Shown here piece by piece: positions 1-10,053 of a stretch of 64,000 bases of DNA. The position numbers and the translations under genes are program-made. The stretch covers positions 1 to 64,000 of the forward strand of contig JAFTMI010000033.1 in assembly GCA_017452505.1 (NCBI GenBank). The letters run 5' to 3'. The notes beneath the pieces were generated by a model, which was not told the origin of the DNA, did no database searches, and saw nothing but the letters and a program-made list of their open reading frames with translations. Source of the stretch: Oscillospiraceae bacterium (lineage in GTDB: Bacteria > Bacillota > Clostridia > Oscillospirales > Oscillospiraceae). How positions within the stretch are numbered: position 1 is the first letter of the stretch; the number at the start of each line of letters is the position of its first letter.

Positions 1-708
1 GCCGGGCATCTTACCGCCGTTTTCGTTAACCATCTTCACGTATTCCTGAGGAACGGAAGAAGAACCGTGCAGAACGATGGGGAAGTTGGGCAGCTTCTTG
101 GAAACCTCTTCCAGGATGTCGAAGCGAAGCTGAGGATTGGTACCGGGCTTGAACTTGTATGCACCGTGGGAGGTACCGATAGCGATAGCCAGAGAGTCAC
201 AACCGGTTCTGGTTACGAACTCTTCAACCTCTTCGGGACGAGTGTAGTGAGCGCTTTCAGCAGAAACGTTAACTTCGTCTTCAACGCCTGCAAGAGCACC
301 CAGCTCTGCTTCTACTACTACGCCGTGAGCGTGTGCATATTCAACCACCTTGCGGGTGATCTCGATGTTTTCTTCAAAGGGCTTAGAGGAAGCGTCGATC
401 ATAACGGAGGTGAAGCCGCCGTCGATGCAGGACTTACAGGTCTCGAAGCTGTCGCCGTGGTCCAGGTGCAGAGCGATGGGAATGTTGGGGCACTCAATGA
501 TAGCAGCCTCAACCAGCTTTACCAGGTAAGTATGGTTCGCATAAGCGCGAGCGCCCTTGGAAACCTGCAGGATAACGGGAGCGTTCTCCTCGCAGCAAGC
601 CTCGGTGATGCCCTGAACGATTTCCATATTGTTCACATTGAAAGCGCCGATAGCGTAGCCGCCGTCATAAGCCTTCTTGAACATTTCGGTAGTAGTAACA
701 AGAGCCAT
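1..708 (-). CDS. fba: class II fructose-1,6-bisphosphate aldolase, partial (C-terminus cut by window edge)
   Basis: Zinc-dependent aldolase that splits fructose-1,6-bisphosphate into DHAP and glyceraldehyde-3-phosphate in glycolysis. The 236 visible codons read MALVTTTEMFKKAY..., then HLDHGDSFETCK (the zinc-site His/Asp region), EAELGALAG, GTSHGAYK and LHGSSSVP, all typical of class II aldolases. The last 50-70 residues lie beyond base 1. The start at 708 is preferred over an in-frame ATG at 714 because the AGGAAAG ribosome site is too close to the latter. It diverges from pfp, so the two glycolytic genes share a 175-bp intergenic region with a promoter on each side. Identification is certain; the start is likely. 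Confidence 0.95.
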   Translation of the reverse strand, partial: MALVTTTEMFKKAYDGGYAIGAFNVNNMEIVQGITEACCEENAPVILQVSKGARAYANHTYLVKLVEAAIIECPNIPIALHLDHGDSFETCKSCIDGGFTSVMIDASSKPFEENIEITRKVVEYAHAHGVVVEAELGALAGVEDEVNVSAESAHYTRPEEVEEFVTRTGCDSLAIAIGTSHGAYKFKPGTNPQLRFDILEEVSKKLPNFPIVLHGSSSVPQEYVKMVNENGGKMPG

Positions 709-762
709 TTTCATCTTTCCTTTCTTATTTCACGGGGTTAGACCCGTATTTTTACAGCTACC

Positions 763-790
763 ATTATAACACAGTTTTTTTGCTTTTCAA
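763..790 (-). promoter_or_regulatory. promoter of fba
   Basis: On the minus strand, TTGAAA (785-790) and TATAAT (763-768) are separated by 16 bp, a near-consensus sigma-A promoter about 55 bp upstream of fba. Confidence 0.65.
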
Positions 791-823
791 TAGTCATAAA
801 TAAAAAAATATTGCAATTTCCTA

Positions 824-852
824 TTTACCTTTTTGTAAAGATGGAGTATAAT
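824..852 (+). promoter_or_regulatory. promoter of pfp
   Basis: TTTACC (824-829), a 17-bp spacer and TATAAT (847-852) precede pfp; the AAGGAGTG ribosome site follows about 20 bp later. Confidence 0.7.
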
Positions 853-883
853 CGATAAAAAATACTGCAAGGAGTGTAAAAAG

Positions 884-2542
884 ATGAAACTATCCCCCCT
901 ACAGCTGGCAAGATACCAGTATAACCCCAAGCTGCCCGGTATGCTGCGTGGCGGCATTGCTGAGATCTGTGTGAAGGACGGCGCCGCTACCGAGAGCGTT
1001 GCCGACCAGGACAAGATCAAAGCTCTGTTCCCCAATACCTACGGCAAGAATGAGATCACCTTCCAGAAGGGCAAGAACACCGCGCCTGCCAAGAAGCAGG
1101 TTGTGGGCGTGATCCTGTCCGGCGGTCAGGCACCCGGCGGCCACAATGTTATTTGCGGTCTGTACGATGCCCTGAAGGCCACCGACAAGGACAATGTCCT
1201 CTACGGTTTCAAGGGTGGCCCCAGCGGCCTCATCGATGATGATTACATCATCTTCGACGACGAATACATCAATGCTTACCGCAACACCGGCGGTTTTGAC
1301 ATCATCGGCTCCGGCCGTACCAAGCTGGAGACCCAGGAGCAGTTCGCCATTGTGGCAGAAAACTGCAAGAAGCACGGCATCAACGCCCTGGTGATCATCG
1401 GCGGTGACGACTCCAACACTAATGCCGCTGTGCTGGCTGAGTACTTTGCCGCACAAAACGCCGGCATCCAGGTCATCGGCTGCCCCAAGACCATCGACGG
1501 TGACCTGAAGAACGAGGACATCGAGTGCTCCTTCGGCTTCGATACCGCCACCAAAACCTACGCTGAGATCGTGGGCAACATCGAGCGTGACGCCAACTCC
1601 GCCAAGAAGTACTGGCACTTCGTAAAGGTCATGGGCCGCTCCGCTTCCCATGTGGCTTTGGAAACTGCTCTGCAGACCCGTCCCAACATCTGCCTCATCG
1701 GCGAGGAAGTTGCCGCCAAGAAGATGTCCCTGGCGCAGATCACCGATTACATTGCTGACTCCGTTGCAAACCGGGCAGCCCGTGGCTGGAACTTCGGTGT
1801 TGCCATTATCCCCGAGGGCATCGTGGAATTCGTTCCCGAGTTCTCCGTTCTGATCGCTGAGATCAATGAGCTGCTGGCCGGCGCGAAGGCTGATGCCTTC
1901 AACGCACTTCCTACCTGGGAAGAAAAGTACGCTTTCATCAAGGCCGGTTTGACCGAAAAGTCCATGGCTGTATTTGCCATCCTGCCCCAGACCATTCAGC
2001 AGCAGCTGTTCCTGGAGCGCGACCCCCACGGCAACGTGCAGGTTTCCCTCATCGAGTCCGAGAAGCTGTTCTCCGAGATGGTTAAGGCTAACCTGGCTAA
2101 GCGCAAGGCCGAGGGCAAATATGCCGGCAAGTTCTCTCCCCTGCATCACTTCCTGGGCTACGAAGGCCGCTGCGCTTTCCCCTCCAATTTCGATGCTGAC
2201 TACTGCTACAGCCTGGGCTACAACGCCTTTATGCTGATCCAGTATGGCTACACCGGCTATCTTTCCAAGGTTTCTAACCTGTCTAAGCCCGCTGAAGAGT
2301 GGGTTGCCGGCGGTATGCCCATCACCAAGATGATGAACATGGAACGCCGCCACGGCGCTGACAAGCCCGTTATCCGCAAGGCTTTGGTTGAGCTGGAGGG
2401 CAAGCCCTTCAAGTTCTTTGCCGAAAACCGGGAAGAGTGGGCCATCGAAACCTGCTATGTGTACCCCGGCGCCATCCAGTACTGGGGCCCCGCAGAGGTC
2501 TGCGACCAGACCACCCAGACCCTGGCTCTGGAAAAGGGCTAA
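884..2542 (+). CDS. pfp: diphosphate--fructose-6-phosphate 1-phosphotransferase (PPi-dependent PFK)
   Basis: Phosphorylates fructose-6-phosphate with pyrophosphate instead of ATP, reversibly, in the cytoplasm. The 552-residue length fits the long PPi-PFK class. Visible motifs are the phosphate-binding loop [15 protein letters not shown] (about residues 74-88), GGDDSNTNA (about 172), where Asp replaces the Gly of ATP-dependent PFKs, and [10 protein letters not shown] (about 201), whose Lys is characteristic of PPi enzymes. Start ATG follows AAGGAGTGTAAAAAG. Single-gene transcription unit, ended by a strong hairpin at 2557-2592 and facing a convergent DeoR gene. The downstream aldolase gene lies divergently next to it, so the pair encodes two consecutive glycolytic steps. 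Codon use is strongly biased to C/G-ending codons, as expected for a highly expressed gene. Confidence 0.95.
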   Translation: MKLSPLQLARYQYNPKLPGMLRGGIAEICVKDGAATESVADQDKIKALFPNTYGKNEITFQKGKNTAPAKKQVVGVILSGGQAPGGHNVICGLYDALKATDKDNVLYGFKGGPSGLIDDDYIIFDDEYINAYRNTGGFDIIGSGRTKLETQEQFAIVAENCKKHGINALVIIGGDDSNTNAAVLAEYFAAQNAGIQVIGCPKTIDGDLKNEDIECSFGFDTATKTYAEIVGNIERDANSAKKYWHFVKVMGRSASHVALETALQTRPNICLIGEEVAAKKMSLAQITDYIADSVANRAARGWNFGVAIIPEGIVEFVPEFSVLIAEINELLAGAKADAFNALPTWEEKYAFIKAGLTEKSMAVFAILPQTIQQQLFLERDPHGNVQVSLIESEKLFSEMVKANLAKRKAEGKYAGKFSPLHHFLGYEGRCAFPSNFDADYCYSLGYNAFMLIQYGYTGYLSKVSNLSKPAEEWVAGGMPITKMMNMERRHGADKPVIRKALVELEGKPFKFFAENREEWAIETCYVYPGAIQYWGPAEVCDQTTQTLALEKG

Positions 2543-2556
2543 GGAAAAACAGTTAC

Positions 2557-2592
2557 AGCCACGGCAACTTTGATTGCCGTGGCTGCTTTTTT
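2557..2592 (+). terminator. pfp terminator
   Basis: An 11-bp stem AGCCACGGCAA/TTGCCGTGGCT with a 6-base loop is followed by GCTTTTTT. It ends where the convergent deoR-type gene stops (2591), so it separates the two units. Confidence 0.9.
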
Positions 2593-3340
2593 ATAACACT
2601 TGCAAATTAGGAAATTCCTTCGCAAACTTCTTGGCACGGTTGTCCTCACTGACAAGGGTATCGATTTGGCTCAGGTCGCATTGGCGGTAAACGGAAACCG
2701 TATCGAATTTACTGCTGTCGCACAGGAAAATCTTTTTCCGGGCGTTTTGCAGAATGGTCTCCCGAACTGCCACCTCTTCACGGGTGCAATCGGTAATGAC
2801 GCCCTCTGCCGACAGGGCATTGCTGGAAAAGAACGCATACTGTGCATAGATGCCGGCAAAGCTGCGCTGGGCATCGGGACCCACCAGACAGGTGCGGTTT
2901 GTTTCGCTGAGCTCCCCACCGGAGCAGTAGACCTTGAAATTAGCCTGGGCCAACAGGTTCAGGATCTCCGTATTGTTGGTAACTACCGTCAGCCCGGTTT
3001 TGCTGAGCAGCTGGGCTGCCAAATAAAAAGATGTGGAAGAGCCGTCCAAAAACACGATACTGCCGTCTTCTACCAGGGGGGCGGCCTTTTTGGCGATCGC
3101 CTGCTTGGCTGCCGCGTTTTGATGGGCCCGTGCGCCGAAAGAAGTCACATTGGTATGGCTGCTCAGCAGCTCCACACCACCATAGCTTCTGCGAACCAAA
3201 CCCTTTTCCGTCAACCCGGCCAGCGCCCGGCGGACACAGGATTCGCTGGTATAAAGCTGCTCACTCAGAAATTTCACCGTGGCATAGCCGGTGCTTTGCA
3301 GGACATTCAAAATTTCCTGCTCCCGTTCATTTTTCAGCAT
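2591..3340 (-). CDS. DeoR-family transcriptional regulator
   Basis: 249 residues: N-terminal winged helix (about 1-57, EREQEILNVLQ...SESCVRRALAGLTEKGLVRRSYGG) and a DeoR C-terminal sugar-phosphate sensor domain (about 75-235, with FLDGSSTSFYLA and VTNNTEIL). Such proteins usually repress adjacent sugar or polyol catabolic genes and release DNA on binding a phosphorylated sugar. It is divergent from the glycerol-1-phosphate-dehydrogenase fusion at 3484, the most likely target (inference from arrangement). The ribosome site AGGAGGCTCAT supports the start. The inducer cannot be told from sequence. Confidence 0.9.
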   Translation of the reverse strand: MLKNEREQEILNVLQSTGYATVKFLSEQLYTSESCVRRALAGLTEKGLVRRSYGGVELLSSHTNVTSFGARAHQNAAAKQAIAKKAAPLVEDGSIVFLDGSSTSFYLAAQLLSKTGLTVVTNNTEILNLLAQANFKVYCSGGELSETNRTCLVGPDAQRSFAGIYAQYAFFSSNALSAEGVITDCTREEVAVRETILQNARKKIFLCDSSKFDTVSVYRQCDLSQIDTLVSEDNRAKKFAKEFPNLQVL

Positions 3341-3368
3341 ATGAGCCTCCTATGCGCATTTTTTATCC

Positions 3369-3398
3369 ATTTTACACTAAAATATGCACAATTGTCAA
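3369..3398 (-). promoter_or_regulatory. promoter of the DeoR-family gene
   Basis: TTGACA (3393-3398) and TAAAAT (3369-3374) with an 18-bp spacer on the minus strand, back to back with the promoter at 3425. Confidence 0.65.
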
Positions 3399-3424
3399 AT
3401 AGTAGTCATATTTTTGCTCATTTC

Positions 3425-3453
3425 TTGATTGTTCTATCTGTCCATTCTATAAT
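3425..3453 (+). promoter_or_regulatory. promoter of the dehydrogenase/propeller fusion gene
   Basis: TTGATT (3425-3430), 17-bp spacer, TATAAT (3448-3453); AGGAGG ribosome site at 3472-3477. Close enough to the DeoR promoter to share an operator. Confidence 0.7.
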
Positions 3454-3483
3454 AAAGGCAATTTATGCAACAGGAGGATTCTT

Positions 3484-5793
3484 ATGGATTTTCAAAAGCT
3501 TTTACAGGGTGTGGATTGCGCCTGCGGAAAACACCATCGGTGCGATATGGATTTTGTGGCGGTAGAGCCGGACGCCATTCGCCATCTGACAACCCTTTGC
3601 AAGGACTACAAAGCAATTCTTTTGGTAGCTGACGAGAATACCTTTGCCGCGGCCGGTGAAAAAACTATGCGCTATTTGTCCGGCAAGCAGGTGGACAAGG
3701 TGATCTTCCCCGGGGACAAGGTGCTGATCCCCAACGAAGCCGCCATTGAGCGGGTGCAAAAAAATCTGCCCGGTCACGATCTCATCATCGGCATCGGCTC
3801 CGGTGTTATACAGGATCTTTGCAAATATGTGGCATTTTACGCAGAGCTTCCCTATTTCGTGGTCGCCACCGCTCCCTCCATGGACGGCTATGCCTCCTCC
3901 GGCGCGGCGATGATCACCGGCGGTATGAAGGTAACATACAGCGCCAAAGTACCCTCTGCTATTTTGGCGGACACGGCTGTTTTGAAGGATGCGCCCTTTG
4001 AGATGATCCAAGCCGGTTACGGCGATATTGTGGGCAAGTACTCCGCCCTCAATGACTGGAAGCTGAGTCGGGCGGTGAACGGAGAATATTTCTGCCAGTA
4101 CATTTACGATATGACTATGGATGCACTGCTGCAGACCCTGCAGCTTGCCCCCGGTTTGGTAAACCGGGACGAAAAGAGCGTGCAGGTGCTGATGGAGGCG
4201 CTGGTTTTGGTGGGCATTGCCATGAGCTTTGCCGGCTCTTCCCGGCCTGCCTCCGGCAGTGAGCATCATCTCTCCCACTTCTTTGAGATCGTGGGCATTG
4301 TCCGGGACGAGCCTTACTTCCCCCACGGCATCGATGTGGCTTACTCTGCGGTGGTCACCGCCCAGCTGCGGCAAAAGATTTTAGCAAAGCCGTTCCCTGC
4401 AAAGCGGCACAAGCCTGCCGACTACGCCGCCCAAATGCAGCGGGTCTACGGCCCGGTGGCAGAGGGCTGCATGGCGCTGCAGAAAAAGGTGGGCTTTTAC
4501 GAAAAGCCTCTGATGGAGGCTTACACAGCCAAAGAATCTGAGATCCGTGAAATTCTTGCAGAAATGCCCACCCCGGAGGCTTTGGAAAAAATGTTTGGTG
4601 CTGTGGGTCTTTCTATGGAGGATTTTTATAAACTCTACTCCCACGAGAAGATCGCCGATGCAGTCACCTACGGCAAGGATTTAAAAGACCGCTACACCGT
4701 GCTTTGGCTTTACAATGACCTTTACGGCGGCGAAGAAAAAAGCTACCCCGGCGCTGTGTTCAGCGGTTGGTGGCCGGAGGGTCACATTCAAGGCATTGCG
4801 CTGGACAAGGAAAAGGGTCATATGTACTTCTCCTTCACCACCATTTTGCTGAAGACCGACCTGCAGGGCAAGCCCTTGGGTTCTGTCAAGAATTTGGCAG
4901 GTCACTTGGGTTGCATCACCTTTGACCCGGACCGGCGGAAGATCTACGGCTCTTTGGAGCTAAAGCACGATGCCATTGGCGCCGGCGTCATTGCCCGCAC
5001 CGGCTGGGATCCCAACCCGGAGGACAATTTCTATCTGGTGAGCTTTGATGTGGATGCCATTGACCGGATGGAAAAGGATGCGGAAAAGGACGGCATTATG
5101 CAGGCTGTTTGGCTCGGGGATGTGCGGGCAGATTATGAGGCCACAGACCCGGTCAGCGGCAACAAGCACCGCTACGGCTGCAGCGGCTTTGACGGCACAG
5201 GCTACGGCCCGGTGTTTGGCACCGACGGCGAAAAGAAGATTATGGTGGCCTACGGCATTTACGAGGACAATAGCCGGGACGATAATGACCATCAGGTGAT
5301 TTTGCAGTATGACCCCTCTGTCTTTGAGACCTACGGTCAGCCGCTGAATCAGGAAAAGCCCCATTACAGCGGCCCGGAAGCTGCTGAGCAGCGGTACTAT
5401 CTGTACACCGGCAACACCCGCTACGGTATGCAGAATTTGGAATACGATCCCCACAGCCGCACCTGGCTGGCAGCGGTATATCGTGGCAAAAAGGAGAAGT
5501 TTACCGACTTCGTTCTGTTCTTCATTGATGCCACCGCAGCTGCCGCAGAGCAGTCCCTTTTGGGCCGGGACGGTGAGACCGGAATGCTGCTGACCCTTGC
5601 GCCCATTGGCGAAATCGGCAAGGAAAACATCCGGGGCAGCCATTTCCCCTTGGGCTCTACCGGTGTGTACAGCTTTGGCGACGGAAAATTCTATTTCTCC
5701 CGGCCTCTGAAAAGCAAAGAAAACAAAACCTTTGCCTCCTTAACGGAGCTTTACGAAATGACCTCCGACGGAACTTTCTGCCGGGATATGTAA
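3484..5793 (+). CDS. glycerol-1-phosphate dehydrogenase-like (AraM/EgsA-type) domain fused to a C-terminal propeller-like domain
   Basis: 769 residues, about twice the usual length of the dehydrogenase. Residues 1 to about 410 are an iron/zinc dehydrogenase of the AraM/EgsA glycerol-1-phosphate type: nucleotide loop GIGSGVIQD, TAPSMDGYAS, and probable metal ligands D181, H265 and H281 (GSEHHLSHFFE, YFPHGID). From about 412 to the end (GHIQGIALDKEKGHMYFSF, GHLGCITFDPDRRKIYG, MQNLEYDPHSRTWLAA) the sequence is a repeating beta-rich, propeller-like module with no membrane signal. The reading frame is continuous through the junction. It lies divergent from a DeoR regulator and is probably induced by a phosphorylated polyol. 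What the propeller binds is unknown; the fusion is described as a finding. Confidence 0.85.
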   Translation: MDFQKLLQGVDCACGKHHRCDMDFVAVEPDAIRHLTTLCKDYKAILLVADENTFAAAGEKTMRYLSGKQVDKVIFPGDKVLIPNEAAIERVQKNLPGHDLIIGIGSGVIQDLCKYVAFYAELPYFVVATAPSMDGYASSGAAMITGGMKVTYSAKVPSAILADTAVLKDAPFEMIQAGYGDIVGKYSALNDWKLSRAVNGEYFCQYIYDMTMDALLQTLQLAPGLVNRDEKSVQVLMEALVLVGIAMSFAGSSRPASGSEHHLSHFFEIVGIVRDEPYFPHGIDVAYSAVVTAQLRQKILAKPFPAKRHKPADYAAQMQRVYGPVAEGCMALQKKVGFYEKPLMEAYTAKESEIREILAEMPTPEALEKMFGAVGLSMEDFYKLYSHEKIADAVTYGKDLKDRYTVLWLYNDLYGGEEKSYPGAVFSGWWPEGHIQGIALDKEKGHMYFSFTTILLKTDLQGKPLGSVKNLAGHLGCITFDPDRRKIYGSLELKHDAIGAGVIARTGWDPNPEDNFYLVSFDVDAIDRMEKDAEKDGIMQAVWLGDVRADYEATDPVSGNKHRYGCSGFDGTGYGPVFGTDGEKKIMVAYGIYEDNSRDDNDHQVILQYDPSVFETYGQPLNQEKPHYSGPEAAEQRYYLYTGNTRYGMQNLEYDPHSRTWLAAVYRGKKEKFTDFVLFFIDATAAAAEQSLLGRDGETGMLLTLAPIGEIGKENIRGSHFPLGSTGVYSFGDGKFYFSRPLKSKENKTFASLTELYEMTSDGTFCRDM

Positions 5794-5805
5794 GAGACTT
5801 TTATT

Positions 5806-5879
5806 GTAGGGGCGGGATATTATCCCGCCCGCAACAGAGATGCATTTATTTTTCGGGAGGGATAATATCCCTCCCCTAC
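5806..5879. repeat. REP-like double palindrome (family C)
   Basis: Two 25-bp arms, GTAGGGGCGGGATATTATCC... and its near-exact inverse (two differences), surround about 22 bp. Each arm is itself palindromic around GGGATATTATCCC. It sits between convergent genes and may also terminate both transcripts. One copy in the window. Confidence 0.75.
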
Positions 5880-5890
5880 TTTATGCCCAT

Positions 5891-6280
5891 TTATGCATCC
5901 GAAGGCAGCAGTAAAAGCATAGGATACAGCAGGCTTGCCCGGGCGCTGTCGATGCTCTCCCAAGGCCCGCCGTTGCGGCAAAGATAGGCGCTTCCCTGCT
6001 GCAGGTATACGCTGTCCGGCCCGTGGGAATACTGCAGGGTGATCCGGCAGTTATCCGCCTGTCTTCCCTCCGGGATCACCGGCCCAAAAGGATTTAATAT
6101 CCTAAGATAATTCAGCATAAACTGGACATTTTCTGTTTTTTTGTAGCTGCGATGCAGGACATTTTTTCCCTGGTGATACTCCACCTGTATCCCCGTCACC
6201 ACCCGATGCTCCGGCGCTTTTTCTTTTTTGCAGCCGCACAGAATAACACAAATTATCAGCAAAAACACCGTCTTTTTCAT
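5891..6280 (-). CDS. small lipoprotein of unknown function
   Basis: 129 residues starting MKKTVFLLIICVILCGCKKEK: a lipoprotein signal with lipobox ILCGC, so exported and lipid-anchored. The rest, including a hydrophobic C-terminus (LLYPMLLLLPSDA), matches nothing I recognise. The ATG at 6280 follows AGAGGTGTGCGGT; an upstream in-frame GTG overlaps that site and is less likely. Its last bases reach the family C repeat. Divergent from tspO. Confidence 0.7.
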   Translation of the reverse strand: MKKTVFLLIICVILCGCKKEKAPEHRVVTGIQVEYHQGKNVLHRSYKKTENVQFMLNYLRILNPFGPVIPEGRQADNCRITLQYSHGPDSVYLQQGSAYLCRNGGPWESIDSARASLLYPMLLLLPSDA

Positions 6281-6369
6281 ACCGCACACCTCTTATACAG
6301 TATGGCCAAAAAAACGATAATTATAAAAAGCCGATTATTTTCATAGACTACTTACCGGGAGGGATTACT

Positions 6370-6837
6370 ATGAAAACCGATTGGAAAAAACGACTGATTT
6401 GCTGGGCCATTCCCTTAGCGGTGGGTGGTCTTGCCGCATTACTCAGCGGCGGAATGGGCAGCTATAAGGTAATGAACCAGCCGCCTCTTTCGCCACCGGG
6501 ATGGGTGTTTCCCATAGTGTGGACGATTTTGTATCTTTTAATGGGCGAAGCATCCTACCGGGTACTGGCCTCTGGGGAGGATATGGTGCTTATCCGCTCC
6601 GCGCTGAAGGCCTATGCTGTGCAGCTGGCGCTGAATTTTATTTGGCCTTTGGTCTTCTTTGGGGCCGAGATGTATCTGCTGGCATTTATCATTCTCATTG
6701 CTCTGTGGATCGCTATTTTTATCACCCTGCGCCGCTTTTCCGCTTTGGATGAAACCGCCGGAAACCTCTTACTTCCCTATCTTTTGTGGGTCACTTTTGC
6801 CGGATATCTGAATTTTGGGGTATTTTTGCTCAATTAA
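6370..6837 (+). CDS. tspO: TspO/MBR family membrane protein
   Basis: 155 residues with five membrane segments, the TspO/translocator-protein fold that binds porphyrins and related tetrapyrroles. Diagnostic motifs are the PPLSPPGWVFPIVWTILYLLMG stretch between helices 1 and 2 and ALNFIWPLVFF in helix 3. GGGAGG ribosome site 7 bp before ATG. Monocistronic; the asnS promoter follows directly. Role in this organism is unknown; in other bacteria it is linked to stress and tetrapyrrole handling. Confidence 0.9.
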   Translation: MKTDWKKRLICWAIPLAVGGLAALLSGGMGSYKVMNQPPLSPPGWVFPIVWTILYLLMGEASYRVLASGEDMVLIRSALKAYAVQLALNFIWPLVFFGAEMYLLAFIILIALWIAIFITLRRFSALDETAGNLLLPYLLWVTFAGYLNFGVFLLN

Positions 6838-6851
6838 ATTTTCAAAACCTC

Positions 6852-6880
6852 TTGTAAATTCTTCCTTTTTGGCTTATACT
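6852..6880 (+). promoter_or_regulatory. promoter of asnS
   Basis: TTGTAA (6852-6857), 17-bp spacer, TATACT (6875-6880). The leader is only about 30 bases, so there is no room for a T-box. Confidence 0.65.
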
Positions 6881-6915
6881 CTTTATATTATAGACTAAAC
6901 AAAGAGGTAAACACT

Positions 6916-8307
<1,392 letters not shown>

Positions 8308-8308
8308 A

Positions 8309-8535
8309 AGAGGGTCATATAAGCCGCCAACCGTCAAAACACGAAATAACCCAACGGACATTGCGTAAAGCCTTCCCCTGGGGGAAGGTGGCAAAAATCT
8401 CTGATTTTTGACGGATGAGGGGCAAAAAAGCTTGCTACGCAAGGTGTTTTGACTTACTGCGCAACTCGCACTCTACCGTACCACCTGTACGCCGACGAGT
8501 GCGAGTTGCTTGTCTTGACGGCTTCTTTGACCTCT
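8309..8535 (-). repeat. dispersed structured repeat, family B, copy 1
   Basis: About 227 bp matching, in reverse orientation, 33231-33447. Shared blocks are AGAGGTCAAAGAAG, GCGCAGTAAGTCAAAA, CCTTGCGTAGCAAGCTTTTTTG (a small hairpin with a T run), CCTCATCCG, a GATTTTTGCCACCTTCCCC block with a G/C-rich palindrome, and TTTTGACG-TTGGCGGCTT. The central hairpin here is CAACTCGCACTC/GAGTGCGAGTTG (8462-8473 with 8497-8508). Its sequence differs from the other copy but its pairing is kept. Confidence 0.8.
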
Positions 8536-8542
8536 TTACCAA

Positions 8543-8575
8543 AAAAGGAGTGCTTGAAAAAGCACTCCTTTTTTT
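8543..8575. terminator. bidirectional terminator between asnS and csoR-type gene
   Basis: AAAAGGAGTGCTT, a short GAAA loop and AAGCACTCCTTTT, with T runs on both strands, between convergent genes. Confidence 0.85.
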
Positions 8576-8903
8576 ACTTCATAAATTTGTCCACAGCTTC
8601 GCAAAGGCTGTCGATGGCATTTTGGTCGCCTGCCGCCACCGCATCCACCATACAGTGGTGAATATGGTCCTTGAGGATCACCTTGCCGGTATTATCCAAA
8701 GCAGAGCGGACAGCCGCCAGCTGAATCAGCACCTCGGAGCAATCATAGCCCTCTTCCACCATCCGCTTCACCTTTTCCAGGTGGCCGATGGCCCGGGCCA
8801 GGCGGTTGATGACTGCCTTTTGATTTTCGTGGACATGGCCGTGGGAGTGGGCAATGCCGTGGGCGTGCATATAGGAATGATCCTGTTCGTTATGATCGTG
8901 CAT
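8574..8903 (-). CDS. CsoR/FrmR/RcnR-family metal-sensing repressor
   Basis: 109 residues, all-helical DUF156 repressor. The N-terminus is His-rich (HDHNEQDHSYMHAHGIAHSHGHVHE), which is unusual for CsoR and suggests extra metal binding. The core has the Cys (YDCSEVL), His and Cys (DHIHHCMVDA) set that binds Cu(I) in CsoR. Start chosen at 8903 (MHDHNEQ) behind AAGGAGGTGGGTACT. An upstream in-frame GTG lies inside that ribosome site. A C4/G4 inverted repeat overlaps its promoter, consistent with autoregulation. No copper exporter is adjacent, so the regulated transporter is elsewhere, or the metal is different. Confidence 0.88.
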   Translation of the reverse strand: MHDHNEQDHSYMHAHGIAHSHGHVHENQKAVINRLARAIGHLEKVKRMVEEGYDCSEVLIQLAAVRSALDNTGKVILKDHIHHCMVDAVAAGDQNAIDSLCEAVDKFMK

Positions 8904-8929
8904 AGTACCCACCTCCTTTGTTTTCCCCT

Positions 8930-8973
8930 ATTATACACTATTTTTTAGAACTTGCAACCCCCCTGTGGGGTTG
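8930..8973 (-). promoter_or_regulatory. csoR-type gene promoter with overlapping operator-like palindrome
   Basis: TATAAT (8930-8935), 17-bp spacer and TTGCAA (8953-8958) on the minus strand. The palindrome CAACCCC-CCTGT-GGGGTTG (8955-8973) overlaps the -35 box; G/C-tract inverted repeats like this are the known CsoR operator type. Confidence 0.65.
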
Positions 8974-9024
8974 TTTTTTGAACGCTGTCACCCACGATAG
9001 CATATACTGATGGGAGGTGATTTT

Positions 9025-9945
9025 ATGGCCATTGTACAAACCGGCATACCCATCACATCGCAGGCTAACGAGCAATATATTGTGGCTCTTGTCAGTACAT
9101 ATCCTTTTCTGCGCACGGAGGTACTGACCAACACCGCCTTTCAGCGGCCAGTTTCCACATTGGTGGCAGGAAACGGCCCCCGGAAGGTAATATTCTCTGC
9201 CTCCCACCACGCAAACGAGTGGATCACCACCCTTGTATTACTGAAATTTGCAGAGGAGCTGGCTGAGGCCATCCGCTCCGGGGGACAAATTTACGGCCGG
9301 GATGCCCGGGAATTGGCAGAGCAGGTAACTATCTATATGGTGCCCATGGTAGATCCCGACGGGGTGGACTTAGTGACCGGGGCTATTGGTCCGGGGGATA
9401 TTCAGTATGACTTGGCGGAGCGTTTGGCCCGGGACTATCCCACGATCCCCTTTCCCGATGGCTGGAAAGCCAATCTTTTGGGGGTTGACTTGAATCTGCA
9501 ATACCCCGCCGGGTGGCTGCAGGCCCGGGAGATCAAATTCGCCCAGGGCTTTGTAAACCCCGGCCCAAGGGATTATGTAGGCCGCGCCCCCTTAAATCAA
9601 TTTGAAACCCGGGCTCTGGCCGGATATACGGAGTATATTGACCCTGCATTGGTAGTAGCTCTCCACAGCCAGGGCAAGGAAATTTATTGGCAATTCAAGG
9701 ATATTTTTGTGCCGGAGGCGGAAGAACTGGGCCGCAAGATGGCAGCGGCCAGCGGCTACACCCTGGCAGATACCCCCTTTAACTCCAGCTTTGCCGGGTA
9801 TAAGGATTGGTTCATCCAGGAATTCCGCAGGCCGGGCTATACCATAGAGGTAGGTGAGGGTGTGAATCCTCTGCCTTTAAGTCAGTTTGACGAGATATAC
9901 CGGGATGTGCTCCCGATTTTGATAATTGCCGCCACAGGGGAATAA
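9025..9945 (+). CDS. M14-family zinc carboxypeptidase (gamma-D-glutamyl-diaminopimelate peptidase-like)
   Basis: 306 residues from the ATG at 9025, which follows GGGAGGTGATTTT; an ATG at 9010 lies in front of that site and is rejected. Zinc motif SHHANEW (HxxE), VPMVDPDGVDL, LGVDLNLQYP, the third zinc His in LHSQGKE, and a catalytic Glu in GYTIEVGEGVNPL are all present. The domain order matches M14C enzymes such as endopeptidase I, which cut gamma-D-Glu-meso-DAP bonds in muropeptides. There is no signal peptide, so it probably acts on recycled peptides in the cytoplasm or in sporulation. It ends just before a family A repeat. Confidence 0.88.
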   Translation: MAIVQTGIPITSQANEQYIVALVSTYPFLRTEVLTNTAFQRPVSTLVAGNGPRKVIFSASHHANEWITTLVLLKFAEELAEAIRSGGQIYGRDARELAEQVTIYMVPMVDPDGVDLVTGAIGPGDIQYDLAERLARDYPTIPFPDGWKANLLGVDLNLQYPAGWLQAREIKFAQGFVNPGPRDYVGRAPLNQFETRALAGYTEYIDPALVVALHSQGKEIYWQFKDIFVPEAEELGRKMAAASGYTLADTPFNSSFAGYKDWFIQEFRRPGYTIEVGEGVNPLPLSQFDEIYRDVLPILIIAATGE

Positions 9946-9952
9946 ACAAAAC

Positions 9953-10046
9953 ACGGTCATTCCGAGCCTGCGACAGCAGGCGTGGGAATCCCCATCTTAA
10001 GAAGGAGATTGCCACACCAGTGTGCGCACTGGTTCGCAATGACCGT
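9953..10046. repeat. dispersed repeat, family A, copy 1
   Basis: 94 bp with terminal inverted repeats ACGGTCATT/AATGACCGT and the internal blocks GTGGGAATCCCCATC and GGAGATTGCCACACCA. Related copies are at 13782-13932 and 29731-29809. It lies between the convergent M14 peptidase and argS genes. Confidence 0.85.
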
Positions 10047-10053
10047 ATTTTGA

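Noticed and set aside
899..2353. 484-codon open frame antisense to pfp
   Set aside because: It exists because the codon bias of pfp keeps the opposite frame open; no ribosome site, no family resemblance.
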